Assembly: GCA_030618505.1 (NCBI GenBank)
Contig: JAUXDF010000144.1
Span: 1-7,633, forward strand
Direction: 5' to 3'
Length of the DNA stretch: 7,633 bases
DNA from: Spongiibacteraceae bacterium
GTDB lineage: Bacteria; Pseudomonadota; Gammaproteobacteria; Pseudomonadales; PIVM01
The translations under genes and the position numbers were made by a program. Below the pieces are notes generated by a model. It did no database searches and was not told the DNA's origin. It saw nothing but the letters and a program-made list of their open reading frames with translations. Below are positions 1 to 6,038 of this stretch, piece after piece; the first letter of the stretch is position 1; each line of letters starts with the position of its first letter.

Positions 1-601
1 CCGGAGTCGGCTCCGGCTGGTCGTGGAGGAAGAGTTCCAGCTTGCTCATGCACTCCAGCACCTCTTCGGCCGGAGGGGGGACAAAGGCCGCATTGCCCGG
101 TCGGGTACCGCCGATCCAGTTCTGACTGCGCCGGAAGTCGCCCGGGGTCTGACCGCTGCCCCGGCCCCTAGTCAGCAGCACGCCGTGGATTTCCCGGAAC
201 AGCCGCAGCGACAGCGGCAACCCTTCTTCCAACAGACGCAGGCCATGATCGAGGGCCGCGACATAGTTGCTAACCTCCCGCACGTCATCCAGCGGCACGC
301 CGGGTTCCTGATCCAGCTCAAACAGCAGCAGGTCGGACAGCGACGACTGGGTGCCCTCGATCATGGAGGAAAGCACCGCCTCCTTGCGAACATACATATA
401 GAGGAACAGCGAGGTTTCCGGCAGCAGGATCGAGACGCTGTCCAGCCGCCCGAGCGCCAGAAGCGCCTGGTCGAACTTGCTGCGCAGCTCTGGGCTCCAG
501 TCGATGGGCGGACGCGGTGGCAGCGGCGCGGGCACAAAGGCCTGGGCCTTTTCACCTACCGTCGATATAGTCACGTATCTGCCTTGGAGTTCTCGTTTCA
601 T
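1..601 (-). CDS. Fic family protein, N-terminal part (runs off left edge)
   Basis: The minus strand is open from an ATG at 601-599 to the window edge, giving 200 residues. The protein begins MKRELQGRYV and has the layout of Fic proteins with a Fic_N region: FVPAPLPP at residues 22-29, an inhibitory-helix motif S78-S-M-I-E82-G83 matching (S/T)xxxE(G/N), REIHGVLL at 136-143 and GDFRRSQNWIG at 154-164. The catalytic HPFxxGNGRxxR loop would lie beyond the edge, so activity cannot be judged. Fic enzymes usually transfer AMP from ATP to a hydroxyl side chain of a target protein; an inhibitory motif before the Fic core defines class II, where it blocks ATP binding. The start is supported by GAGG 8 bases upstream. 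The gene is GC-rich, unlike the divergent Fic gene at 1061. The plus-strand frame over this stretch is an artefact of that GC content. Family assignment is firm; target and function are unknown. Confidence 0.9.
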   Translation of the reverse strand, partial: MKRELQGRYVTISTVGEKAQAFVPAPLPPRPPIDWSPELRSKFDQALLALGRLDSVSILLPETSLFLYMYVRKEAVLSSMIEGTQSSLSDLLLFELDQEPGVPLDDVREVSNYVAALDHGLRLLEEGLPLSLRLFREIHGVLLTRGRGSGQTPGDFRRSQNWIGGTRPGNAAFVPPPAEEVLECMSKLELFLHDQPEPTP

Positions 602-618
602 CCTTTCTGCCTCGAACC

Positions 619-667
619 TAAAATAAGATTCGTCATTATTTTACCCTAACGCCGCATTCTAAAATAA
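619..667. repeat. Three TAAAATAA repeats, candidate operator of the left Fic gene
   Basis: TAAAATAA occurs at 619-626 and 660-667, with its inverted form TTATTTTA at 636-643. All three lie between the candidate promoter and the start codon of the minus-strand Fic gene, and one overlaps the predicted -10 box. Placement suggests regulator binding, but AT-rich octamers can recur by chance. Confidence 0.3.
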
Positions 668-689
668 AGGCCCGAGAAAGAGAAATCAA
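661..689 (-). promoter_or_regulatory. Candidate sigma-70 promoter for the left Fic gene
   Basis: On the minus strand, TTGATT (689-684) and TATTTT (666-661) are separated by 17 bases, each matching consensus at 4 of 6 positions. The expected transcription start, near 654, leaves about 50 bases of leader before the ATG at 601. The -10 box lies in one of three TAAAATAA repeats. Moderate match only. Confidence 0.35.
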
Positions 690-837
690 GCGGATTTACT
701 GAAATGACACTTTGATTTCCCCAAACGAGCGTTCGACGTCGTGACGCACATGCTAAACCAGCGATAAAATTTCAACTTACGCCCGGTTTCTCCGCGCATG
801 AAATTACATTTGTTCGTTTAGGGGGCAGGAAACCGGA

Positions 838-922
838 GTTGATCGGGGCGGCCCTCCGCACGCCCCCAGGACGCGGGTGCACTTCGACGGATAAGCTATT
901 TGTCTATCCAGTAAATTGGTGG
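838..922. repeat. Structured repeat element, copy 1
   Basis: This matches copy 2 at 7457-7544. Bases 838-858 are identical to 7457-7477 and 866-879 to 7485-7498; over the 42-base ungapped block 38 positions match. Both copies then have CGACGG, a hairpin whose stem sequence differs but still pairs (here GGATA 889-893 with TATCC 905-909), and TTGGTGG at the right end (916-922). On the minus strand that end reads CCACCAA, as at the 3' end of tmRNA. Changes do not follow a codon pattern, so it is probably non-coding. Identity unknown: possibly the end of an integrative element or a small structured repeat. Confidence 0.75.
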
Positions 923-972
923 GAATTATCAGTATGAAAAGGTGCTCGAAACCCTTTCAATTTTCTTAAACC

Positions 973-1052
973 GCGCCACTAAAATCTGAAAAACTGGCGC
1001 AGTTTCGTAAACTGCGCCATAATTGCGCCATAAGTAACTTCAAACGGCGCCA
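973..1052. promoter_or_regulatory. GCGCCA operator array upstream of the right Fic gene
   Basis: A perfect inverted repeat, TGGCGCAGTTT (995-1005) and AAACTGCGCCA (1009-1019) around CGT, is accompanied by further GCGCCA sites at 973-978, 1025-1030 and 1047-1052, the last only 8 bases before the ATG. Five copies of the hexamer, counting the inverted one, within 80 bases directly before a gene with an N-terminal DNA-binding-like segment suggest autoregulation. Weak -10 candidates are TAAAAT (980-985) and CATAAT (1018-1023); neither has a good -35 box. The array is directly visible; its role is inferred. Confidence 0.6.
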
Positions 1053-1060
1053 AAACGATT

Positions 1061-2431
1061 ATGCCTACGAGCAGCGATTTATTGGAAAGTATTAAAGCAT
1101 CCATAGATGGGGCAACTCTGGCGGGGCTTCTGGTTCAACACCCCACTATAGCCAGGCGTACGGCACAGCGGCAGATTTCCAAGCTGATTGAAAATGGTGA
1201 GGTAATTGCACGGGGTGAAGGCCGAGCTCGTCGCTATTTTGGTTCTATTTCCCCGGAAGGGGCTGTATTCGAATCTTATAGAAAAGATACTTTCCCGAGT
1301 TTTATTCCCGTGTCTGCCGACAGTCAGGATATTTTAAGTTACATCGATCAGCCTCAGCTTGCACGAAAACCTGTGGGTTATCAGCGAGACTTTCTGGATG
1401 CCTACCGTCCTAATGAAACTTGCTACCTGTCGGAATCCCTGCGGCGCCAATTGCACAAAATGGGGAAGACCACGGATAGTAATGAGCCTGCAGGGACATT
1501 CAGTCGCGCCATCCTGAATCGGCTGCTTATCGATCTGTCTTGGGCTTCAAGTCACTTAGAGGGGAACACCTATTCACGGCTTGATACCCGAGAGCTCATT
1601 GAGCAGGGCAAATCTGCACAGGGCAAAGCGGCCATCGAGACTCAAATGATCTTGAATCATAAGTCTGCCATCGAACTCTTAGTAGAAAACATCGATACGG
1701 TTGAGTTCAACCGTTACACCTTAATGAATTTACACAGTGCATTGTCGGAAAACTTACTGCCAAACCCTGCTGATGAAGGGCGAATTCGCCATCATGCTGT
1801 GGATATTGGTAAAAGTGTTTACCGTCCATTGTCAGCCTCGGTGCAAATAGAAGGTGCGCTCGATGTACTGCTTAACAAAGCAAACAAGATTACCGATGCT
1901 TTTGAGCAATCTTTTTTTATGATGGTGCACTTACCTTATTTGCAGCCGTTTGCTGATATTAATAAACGAACGTCCCGTTTAGCTGCGAATCTGCCACTAT
2001 TTCGCGCTAACTTATGTCCACTGACTTTTCTTGATGTACCTGAACAGGCATACAGTCGCGCAACCCTTGGTGTCTATGAAATGGCTCGCGTTGAGTTGCT
2101 TCGTGACCTTTATGTTTGGGCCTATGAGCGCTCGACACAAGAATATTTGGCAATCAAACAAGATCTGGCAGAACCCGACCCATTGCGCCTGACCTGGCGA
2201 GATTTTATCAAGCAAACTATTCATGTGGTTGTTACTAGTCCAGAGCAAGATCCGTTCGCCACTATTCAGCGAGCCGTAAATGAACAGATTCCTGTGCCTG
2301 AGCAAAATGAGCTACAAGCACTGATTGTAGATGAGCTTAGGCGATTGCATGAAGGTGTCTTGGCACGTTATGGCTTACGGCCCTCGGAATTTTCTGCTTG
2401 GCAGGCAGTACATAAATCTTCGCAAAATTAA
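1061..2431 (+). CDS. Fic family protein with N-terminal helix-turn-helix and variant Fic loop
   Basis: A 456-residue protein. Residues about 15-60 look like a winged helix: a helix-rich part with TAQRQISKLIENGEV, then a basic wing RGEGRARRYFG. The Fic domain follows, with an inhibitory motif S163-S-H-L-E167-G168 of the (S/T)xxxE(G/N) type and a Fic loop at 290-306 reading HLPYLQPFADINKRTSR. Aligned to HPFxxGNGRxxR, the catalytic His is Q295 and the GNGR part is INKR. The only nearby His is H290, five residues earlier. NKR is also typical of Doc-type loops. The C-terminal 150 residues are helical and unassigned. An in-frame TAA at 1031-1033 and no alternative start codon fix the ATG at 1061, although no ribosome binding site is visible. 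It lacks the GC richness of the divergent Fic gene. Family certain; enzymatic activity uncertain. Confidence 0.92.
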   Translation: MPTSSDLLESIKASIDGATLAGLLVQHPTIARRTAQRQISKLIENGEVIARGEGRARRYFGSISPEGAVFESYRKDTFPSFIPVSADSQDILSYIDQPQLARKPVGYQRDFLDAYRPNETCYLSESLRRQLHKMGKTTDSNEPAGTFSRAILNRLLIDLSWASSHLEGNTYSRLDTRELIEQGKSAQGKAAIETQMILNHKSAIELLVENIDTVEFNRYTLMNLHSALSENLLPNPADEGRIRHHAVDIGKSVYRPLSASVQIEGALDVLLNKANKITDAFEQSFFMMVHLPYLQPFADINKRTSRLAANLPLFRANLCPLTFLDVPEQAYSRATLGVYEMARVELLRDLYVWAYERSTQEYLAIKQDLAEPDPLRLTWRDFIKQTIHVVVTSPEQDPFATIQRAVNEQIPVPEQNELQALIVDELRRLHEGVLARYGLRPSEFSAWQAVHKSSQN

Positions 2432-2496
2432 TTTTACAATCGGATACCTGCTCTTCGGGATCTGGCCGGAAGTCAATGGTGTCCTTGTTGCCTTTG

Positions 2497-2525
2497 GAGC
2501 GGTTGCGTTTAGTGCGTAACCGCTC
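2497..2525. repeat. 8-bp perfect inverted repeat downstream of the right Fic gene
   Basis: GAGCGGTT (2497-2504) pairs with AACCGCTC (2518-2525) across a 13-base loop, about 65 bases after the Fic stop codon. There is no T-tract on either side, so it is not a standard intrinsic terminator. It may act as a transcript end or binding site, or be a relic. Confidence 0.4.
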
Positions 2526-2607
2526 ATTCTGGGGCGCAGTTTTGGGTAACCATCCACACCCCCGGATGACAATAACCCCCAACGGACCGCAATAGATGAT
2601 AAGTCAC

Positions 2608-2632
2608 AAAAAAGCCCGCAATTACGCGGGCC
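2608..2632 (-). terminator. Rho-independent terminator on the minus strand
   Basis: GCCCGC (2614-2619) and GCGGGC (2626-2631) form a 6-bp GC stem around AATTAC. On the minus strand it is followed by six T (2613-2608). It lies about 35 bases beyond the CCA-like end of the tmRNA-like sequence at 2667-2688, where an RNA gene terminator would be expected, so it may be the original ssrA terminator. Confidence 0.75.
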
Positions 2633-2666
2633 ATAGGATGTAACTGGATCTTGTTGGAAGTTGATT

Positions 2667-2688
2667 TGGTGGGGCGGCGGGAATTGAA
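2667..2688 (-). other. tmRNA (ssrA) 3'-end-like sequence, candidate attachment site
   Basis: The minus strand reads TTCAATTCCCGCCGCCCCAC followed by CA. This is the T-loop, T-stem and acceptor 3' strand plus CCA of a tmRNA, but with one base missing in the acceptor part (CGCCCC against the usual CGCCTCC). Upstream on the minus strand the match stops (CCAGCGT instead of GGACGCGGG), so only the 3' tail of the RNA gene is present. That is the product expected when an element integrates at the 3' end of ssrA; the island would lie to the right. Comparison with tmRNA is from memory of family sequences. Confidence 0.55.
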
Positions 2689-2767
2689 ACGCTGGCCTAC
2701 ACCACTGTATTTGTTGACTATACTTAACCTTGCATTAGCCCGATGTTACTAGCAGTGTTACTAAAAA

Positions 2768-2785
2768 GAAAAGTCATCGCTTTTC
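2768..2785 (-). terminator. Possible weak terminator hairpin after the MAPEG remnant
   Basis: GAAAAG (2768-2773) pairs with CTTTTC (2780-2785) around TCATCG. On the minus strand the hairpin runs into TTTTT (2767-2763), shortly after the truncated MAPEG frame. The stem is AT-rich, so termination would be weak. Confidence 0.3.
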
Positions 2786-2800
2786 GGAGTGCTAATTCAA

Positions 2801-3010
2801 TCACCAACACGAGTTAAATTCCGAAGTCCTCGCTTGAATAGTATAGCGCGGTGGTTGAGTGGTCAATCTACCAGCAGGAGCATTTTGATCCATTTCCATT
2901 TTCGTGGATGCGATGGCGGGTAATCGAGTTGTGTACATCCAGAGCCACATAACCATAGACCAAATGACTAGCGCAACTACCGGTTGAATTAATTGAATAC
3001 TTGTTCCCAT
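2801..3010 (-). pseudogene. MAPEG-family membrane protein, N-terminal remnant
   Basis: The frame gives 69 residues from an ATG at 3010-3008, with GGAG 5 bases upstream. Residues 9-34 (QPVVALVIWSMVMWLWMYTT then RLPAIA) are the typical first transmembrane helix of MAPEG proteins, the glutathione-related membrane protein family of about 130-140 residues with four helices. The match holds to about residue 53 (APAGRLTTQPPR). It then turns into an unrelated tail (YTIQARTSEFNSCW) and stops, so helices 2-4 are lost. It is probably truncated by a recombination event on its 3' side, toward the boundary at 2688. It lies downstream of, and in the same orientation as, the DUF3604 gene. Remnant status is confident because the expected conserved segment after the first loop is absent. 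Confidence 0.6.
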
Positions 3011-3154
3011 GTTATCTCCGATAAATAATTAGCCAACGTTTTCGATGACACTGATGTTACCCGCCAAAAGTGGACGCGGCTTTATGCGCTCCACCGCCTA
3101 TAATCGTTAAGTGCTTTTTCCCAATAAATTCTTAATAATTACTTTGAAAGGTGC

Positions 3155-3177
3155 TTCGGGGACAGGTGCCCACCATT
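3155..3177. repeat. Direct repeat flanking the DUF3604 gene, left copy
   Basis: The sequence starts TTCGGGGACAGG and ends CACCATT. It matches 5061-5084 apart from one extra G and three substitutions, in the same orientation. It lies 43 bases after the DUF3604 stop codon. The GGGGACAGGTGCC-type core resembles short repeats dispersed in many gammaproteobacterial genomes, some beside IS200-like or REP-associated transposases; that link is from general recollection. Confidence 0.65.
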
Positions 3178-3219
3178 GACATTTAATTGCTACCCTGCCA
3201 ACTAACGCACCATCCATTC

Positions 3220-5037
3220 CTAGGGCTTATACCAAATCGCAGAGGAGATCGCCCGCTCTTGAATGCTGGTGGGCTGCGGAGCCGGAACTTTTAGACTTTT
3301 AGCATCGTATGTACTCCATCGTGGCGTAGGAATCTCTAACACTCGCGCATAATAAAATGCGTGTGTATCGGCCGAAAAATCCGGGTCCCGCCAAACAACA
3401 GCAAGCTGGCCGTCGCCAATGGTATTACGGTAGCTAGCGCTCTTTACATCTACGGTATTGCCCACCGAATCCAGAGACCCTTTCTGCAGTGCCCTCTTAC
3501 TCATGTTTGCAGCTATAACATCATAGATTTTCTCATGGCTGTTGCCTTTGCTGTCGATCCAGGCTTTGACCACTTGCAAGCGATCAAGGTTGGCACCGTT
3601 GGGATCCTTCAATGCCCACAGAACAAAGGTTGGGGATAAATCATTATTCGGTTTGGGCGGCAATTCATCTCCCATTGGCACCCCTAATCTGTATGCCTCT
3701 GCAGCCGGGTCTTGTGCCGACAACAACTGCTCGTCGTATTGCCAGCCACCAAAAAAGCGAAGTGTAATGCGTGGACCTGAGGTGGCGTAAGTTTCTCGGC
3801 GGCGCATGGCGTCAAACAGCGATTCCCGTGTGTTGCCCTCAGCCCATATAGCGGCTAGGCCGCCAGACCCCCAAGTGCGGGCCATATTGAATTTGTCCGG
3901 AATTAACAGCGATTGGTTCAGCCGAATACCGGGGGTACCGTCAATAATGGGCTGTTTGCCGTGATAACTATTTTCCTCTACAGGAGAACTGGCATTGTGA
4001 CTGTCAGTGCTACCGATAAAGCCGAAGTAAAACGGATTAAAACCTTCGCGATGGGCGAATTCTATCCCTGTTCGCAGTGCATCCCTGGCGTAGCTGCCTT
4101 TGGGTTGGCTGGGTTGGCCGCCGAAGCGTACGTCATTGAGTGCAAAGTTTGCGAATTCATCGGTACTGGAGAGTAGCGGGTGAGTTTCTGACTGGCCTTT
4201 GATTTGTATGATTTCTGCGATGGGTTCTAGGCGACTTCGTCGCTCGGCATAAACACTCGTTAGTTGATCGCCAGCGAAAGTGTGAGGCTCCCACATGCGA
4301 CCATCACTCATATTTCCGTTGTGTGGGATACTGATAGCAAGCATGCCCTGCTCGGACTGTTTCTCCAGTGCCTGCCAAAGATCCTCTGCATTAAGGGATT
4401 CGACTGAACTATACGGCAGATCGGGCACTTTATTAGAACGATAAACCACATTACGGTGGAGACTGGAATTGTCAATGATCGGCGACCACTCGTAAGCAAT
4501 GAACGTGGTAAACGACCCCGGCTTGTAGTGACGATCTGCAGCCGCGATAATTTCTTTCCACGCTTCGCGCTGCACTGGCCCACGATGCTCGCCGCTTCCC
4601 CAGCCTGATATCCCAAAACTGGCCAGGGCTTTAATATAAGCCCACGTGATAGCGAAGCGCGATCCGCTACTGATAGTTTCGCGAAAGCTGTTACTGAGTG
4701 CAGTCCCGTTTTTATCCTCAGCCCGAAATTGTCCTAAGTATTCGGCATGGTCGGTAACAGCAGCAAAATCGAGCGGTCGACTAAGCTGAACTGGATATCC
4801 AAAGCCGTGCTCGATGCTCCCTCCCTTCGCAAAAATATAGCTATCATCCGGCTTGGCCCTTACCCCCATGGTGTAGGCATCATTCGAGTAACTGGTGTGG
4901 ATGTGAAGGTCACCGAAATAGGCTTGGCGAGCTGGATGCTGAAGGGATTTTTTGTCTACCTCGCTACTAAAACTAACGCTAGAGACGGCAAGTAAGCACA
5001 TCAAGACGAGTGAAAATAGGGGGAATCTAGGTATCAT
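3220..5037 (-). CDS. Secreted DUF3604 family protein (PHP-like metal-binding fold)
   Basis: The product is 605 residues. Residues 1-25 (MIPRFPLFSLVLMCLLAVSS onward) look like a Sec signal peptide, so the protein is probably periplasmic or extracellular. The mature part opens with GDLHIHTSYSND (H45, H47), then TDHAEY (D96, H97, E99), AYEWSP (E183), PHNGN (H239) and GSTDSH (D345, H347). These are the His/Asp clusters of DUF3604 proteins, which resemble PHP-type metal-dependent phosphoesterases; substrate unknown. Homologues are about 600-650 residues, so it looks complete. The ATG at 5037 is preferred because GAGG lies 6 bases upstream and a signal peptide follows directly. A longer frame from GTG at 5076 would start at the predicted transcription start, inside a repeat, and add 13 residues before the signal peptide. 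Direct repeats flank the gene, and it sits upstream of the MAPEG remnant. Confidence 0.9.
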   Translation of the reverse strand: MIPRFPLFSLVLMCLLAVSSVSFSSEVDKKSLQHPARQAYFGDLHIHTSYSNDAYTMGVRAKPDDSYIFAKGGSIEHGFGYPVQLSRPLDFAAVTDHAEYLGQFRAEDKNGTALSNSFRETISSGSRFAITWAYIKALASFGISGWGSGEHRGPVQREAWKEIIAAADRHYKPGSFTTFIAYEWSPIIDNSSLHRNVVYRSNKVPDLPYSSVESLNAEDLWQALEKQSEQGMLAISIPHNGNMSDGRMWEPHTFAGDQLTSVYAERRSRLEPIAEIIQIKGQSETHPLLSSTDEFANFALNDVRFGGQPSQPKGSYARDALRTGIEFAHREGFNPFYFGFIGSTDSHNASSPVEENSYHGKQPIIDGTPGIRLNQSLLIPDKFNMARTWGSGGLAAIWAEGNTRESLFDAMRRRETYATSGPRITLRFFGGWQYDEQLLSAQDPAAEAYRLGVPMGDELPPKPNNDLSPTFVLWALKDPNGANLDRLQVVKAWIDSKGNSHEKIYDVIAANMSKRALQKGSLDSVGNTVDVKSASYRNTIGDGQLAVVWRDPDFSADTHAFYYARVLEIPTPRWSTYDAKSLKVPAPQPTSIQERAISSAIWYKP

Positions 5038-5043
5038 TTTCGC

Positions 5044-5047
5044 CCTC
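5044..5047 (-). promoter_or_regulatory. Ribosome binding site fixing the DUF3604 start
   Basis: On the minus strand GAGG is followed by GCGAAA and the ATG at 5037, ideal spacing. This supports the shorter protein over the upstream GTG frame. Confidence 0.6.
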
Positions 5048-5060
5048 ACTAAATAGGGGT

Positions 5061-5084
5061 TTCGGGGGACAGGCACTCACCATT
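5061..5084. repeat. Direct repeat flanking the DUF3604 gene, right copy
   Basis: Second copy of the repeat at 3155-3177, same orientation, beginning TTCGGGGGACAGG and ending CACCATT. It forms the start of the DUF3604 leader, and its last bases (ATT) are part of the predicted -10 box. Confidence 0.65.
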
Positions 5085-5110
5085 ATGATAGGAAACCCAA
5101 GTAATGTCAG
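5082..5110 (-). promoter_or_regulatory. Sigma-70 promoter for the DUF3604 gene
   Basis: On the minus strand CTGACA (5110-5105) and CATAAT (5087-5082) each match consensus at 5 of 6 positions with exactly 17 bases between them. Transcription would start near 5075, giving a leader of about 38 bases with the ribosome binding site at 5047-5044. The -10 box straddles the edge of the flanking repeat. Confidence 0.65.
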
Positions 5111-5228
5111 CCACTTCTATTCAACCAGCCTGTTACCCTCACCACTTTTCACGATGTCGTAGATCAAACTATTAAACGATAGTGGTAACCCTCTCTTAAA
5201 CAGTGACTTTACAAAGTGAGTTAACCCA

Positions 5229-6038
5229 ATGAAAAAACACAATGCCAATAACGAGCGAATCAAACGTAAATACCTGACCTTTATGAAGCAGGCAAAAGGG
5301 CAGAGTGAAGCCTCCATTGATGCTGTTGCCAAGGCTATTGCCCGGTTTGAATTTTATAACAAGTACAAAGACTTCAAGGCGTTCCACTTTGAGCAGGCAA
5401 TCGGTTTTAAAAAGCACCTAGCCAAGCAAACACATTATCAAACAGGTAAGCCATTAAGCCTCGCGACGATGAATGGGGCGGTGCGACAATTGAAGGCATT
5501 TATCGAGTGGTTGTCACAAGAGTCGGGCTACAAATCGCGCATCAAGTATTCGGATGCTGAGTATTTCAATCTCTCTGAAAAAGAGGCACGTACCGCCAAG
5601 GCAAGCCGCCAAAAGCCAGTGGCAAGTGTTGAGCAGATCAAACATGTGTTAGCGATGATGCCTAACGGTACAGACATTGAAAAACGAGATAGAGCGTTGA
5701 TTGCCTTTACTCTGTTAACCGGCGCAAGGGATAGTGCTATTGCTTCGTTGAAGTTGAAGCATATCGACGTAACTGCGGGTACTGTCTATCAAGATGCCAG
5801 GGAAGTGAACACCAAGTTTAGCAAGAGCTTTACTACCTGTTTTTTTCCAGTGAGTGATGATGTGCGCGATATTGTTGTTCAGTGGGTGGAATACTTGAAA
5901 ACTGATCTGCTAGTGGGCAGCGATGCCCCGTTATTTCCTAAAACAAAAATGGGCCAGGGTAGTGATAATAGGGTCTGGGCGGTGAGCATTGGAGCAGTGC
6001 CGCCGCAATACGAAAGCCGGGCGCCTGGACGCTGCTGA
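5229..6038 (+). pseudogene. Tyrosine recombinase (phage-type integrase), C-terminally truncated
   Basis: The frame encodes 269 residues, of which about 1-248 are recombinase. Residues 10-100 form a SAM-like core-binding domain (YKDFKAFHFEQAIGFKKHLA, then SLATMNGAVRQLKAFIEWL). The catalytic domain begins near 135 and contains the first catalytic Arg in LTGARDSAIASL (R167) and the expected beta-hairpin Lys region VNTKFSKS (K196 or K199). After PLFPKTKMGQGSDNR the sequence stops resembling the family (VWAVSIGAVPPQYESRAPGR), and the His-x-x-Arg box and Tyr nucleophile, normally in the next 100 or so residues, are missing. It therefore cannot recombine DNA. The break, near base 5970, coincides with a jump to GC-rich DNA. 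No strong ribosome binding site is seen; GTGAG lies upstream of the ATG. It is probably the remains of the integrase of a former element. Confidence 0.85.

Larger units (their letters stand above)
602..1060. other. Intergenic region between the divergent Fic genes
   Basis: No convincing gene is seen. From left to right it holds the TAAAATAA repeats and minus-strand promoter, an 8-bp inverted repeat CCGGTTTC/GAAACCGG (783-790 and 829-836), a structured repeat element (838-922), and the GCGCCA operator array (973-1052) in front of the plus-strand Fic gene. The two Fic genes therefore appear to have separate control regions with an inserted repeat between them. Confidence 0.7.
2432..2800. other. 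Intergenic region with probable island boundary
   Basis: No recognisable gene is seen. A minus-strand frame (2582 leftward, TTG start, no ribosome binding site) reads NERLRTKRNRSKGNKDTIDF and runs into the Fic gene; it is basic and could be a gene relic, but I do not recognise it. The region holds the inverted repeat at 2497-2525, the terminator at 2608-2632, the tmRNA-3'-end-like sequence at 2667-2688, a direct repeat TGTTACTA (2744-2751 and 2756-2763) and an AT-rich hairpin at 2768-2785. Confidence 0.6.

Noticed and set aside
23..649. Plus-strand open frame of 208 codons at the left edge
   Set aside because: It lies antisense to a clear Fic family gene on the minus strand; its length reflects the GC-rich codons of that gene, and it has no family resemblance.
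838..922. CRISPR array or integron cassette array made of the repeated element
   Set aside because: There are only two copies, 6.6 kb apart, with no regular spacers and no attC consensus boxes.
2337..2582. Minus-strand frame of 81 codons overlapping the end of the right Fic gene
   Set aside because: It starts at TTG without a ribosome binding site and overlaps a well-supported gene. The basic stretch could be a gene relic, but nothing identifies it.
2667..2690. A complete tRNA or tmRNA gene on the minus strand
   Set aside because: Only the 3' tail matches; there is no D-arm, anticodon arm, tag-peptide region or acceptor 5' strand upstream, and one acceptor base is missing.
3070..3094. Hairpin GTGGA/TCCAC between the DUF3604 and MAPEG genes as a terminator
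   Set aside because: The stem contains a bulge and no T-tract follows on the minus strand.
5038..5076. Longer N-terminus for the DUF3604 protein starting at GTG 5076
   Set aside because: That codon lies at the predicted transcription start inside a repeat. The ATG at 5037 has a good ribosome binding site and is followed directly by the signal peptide.
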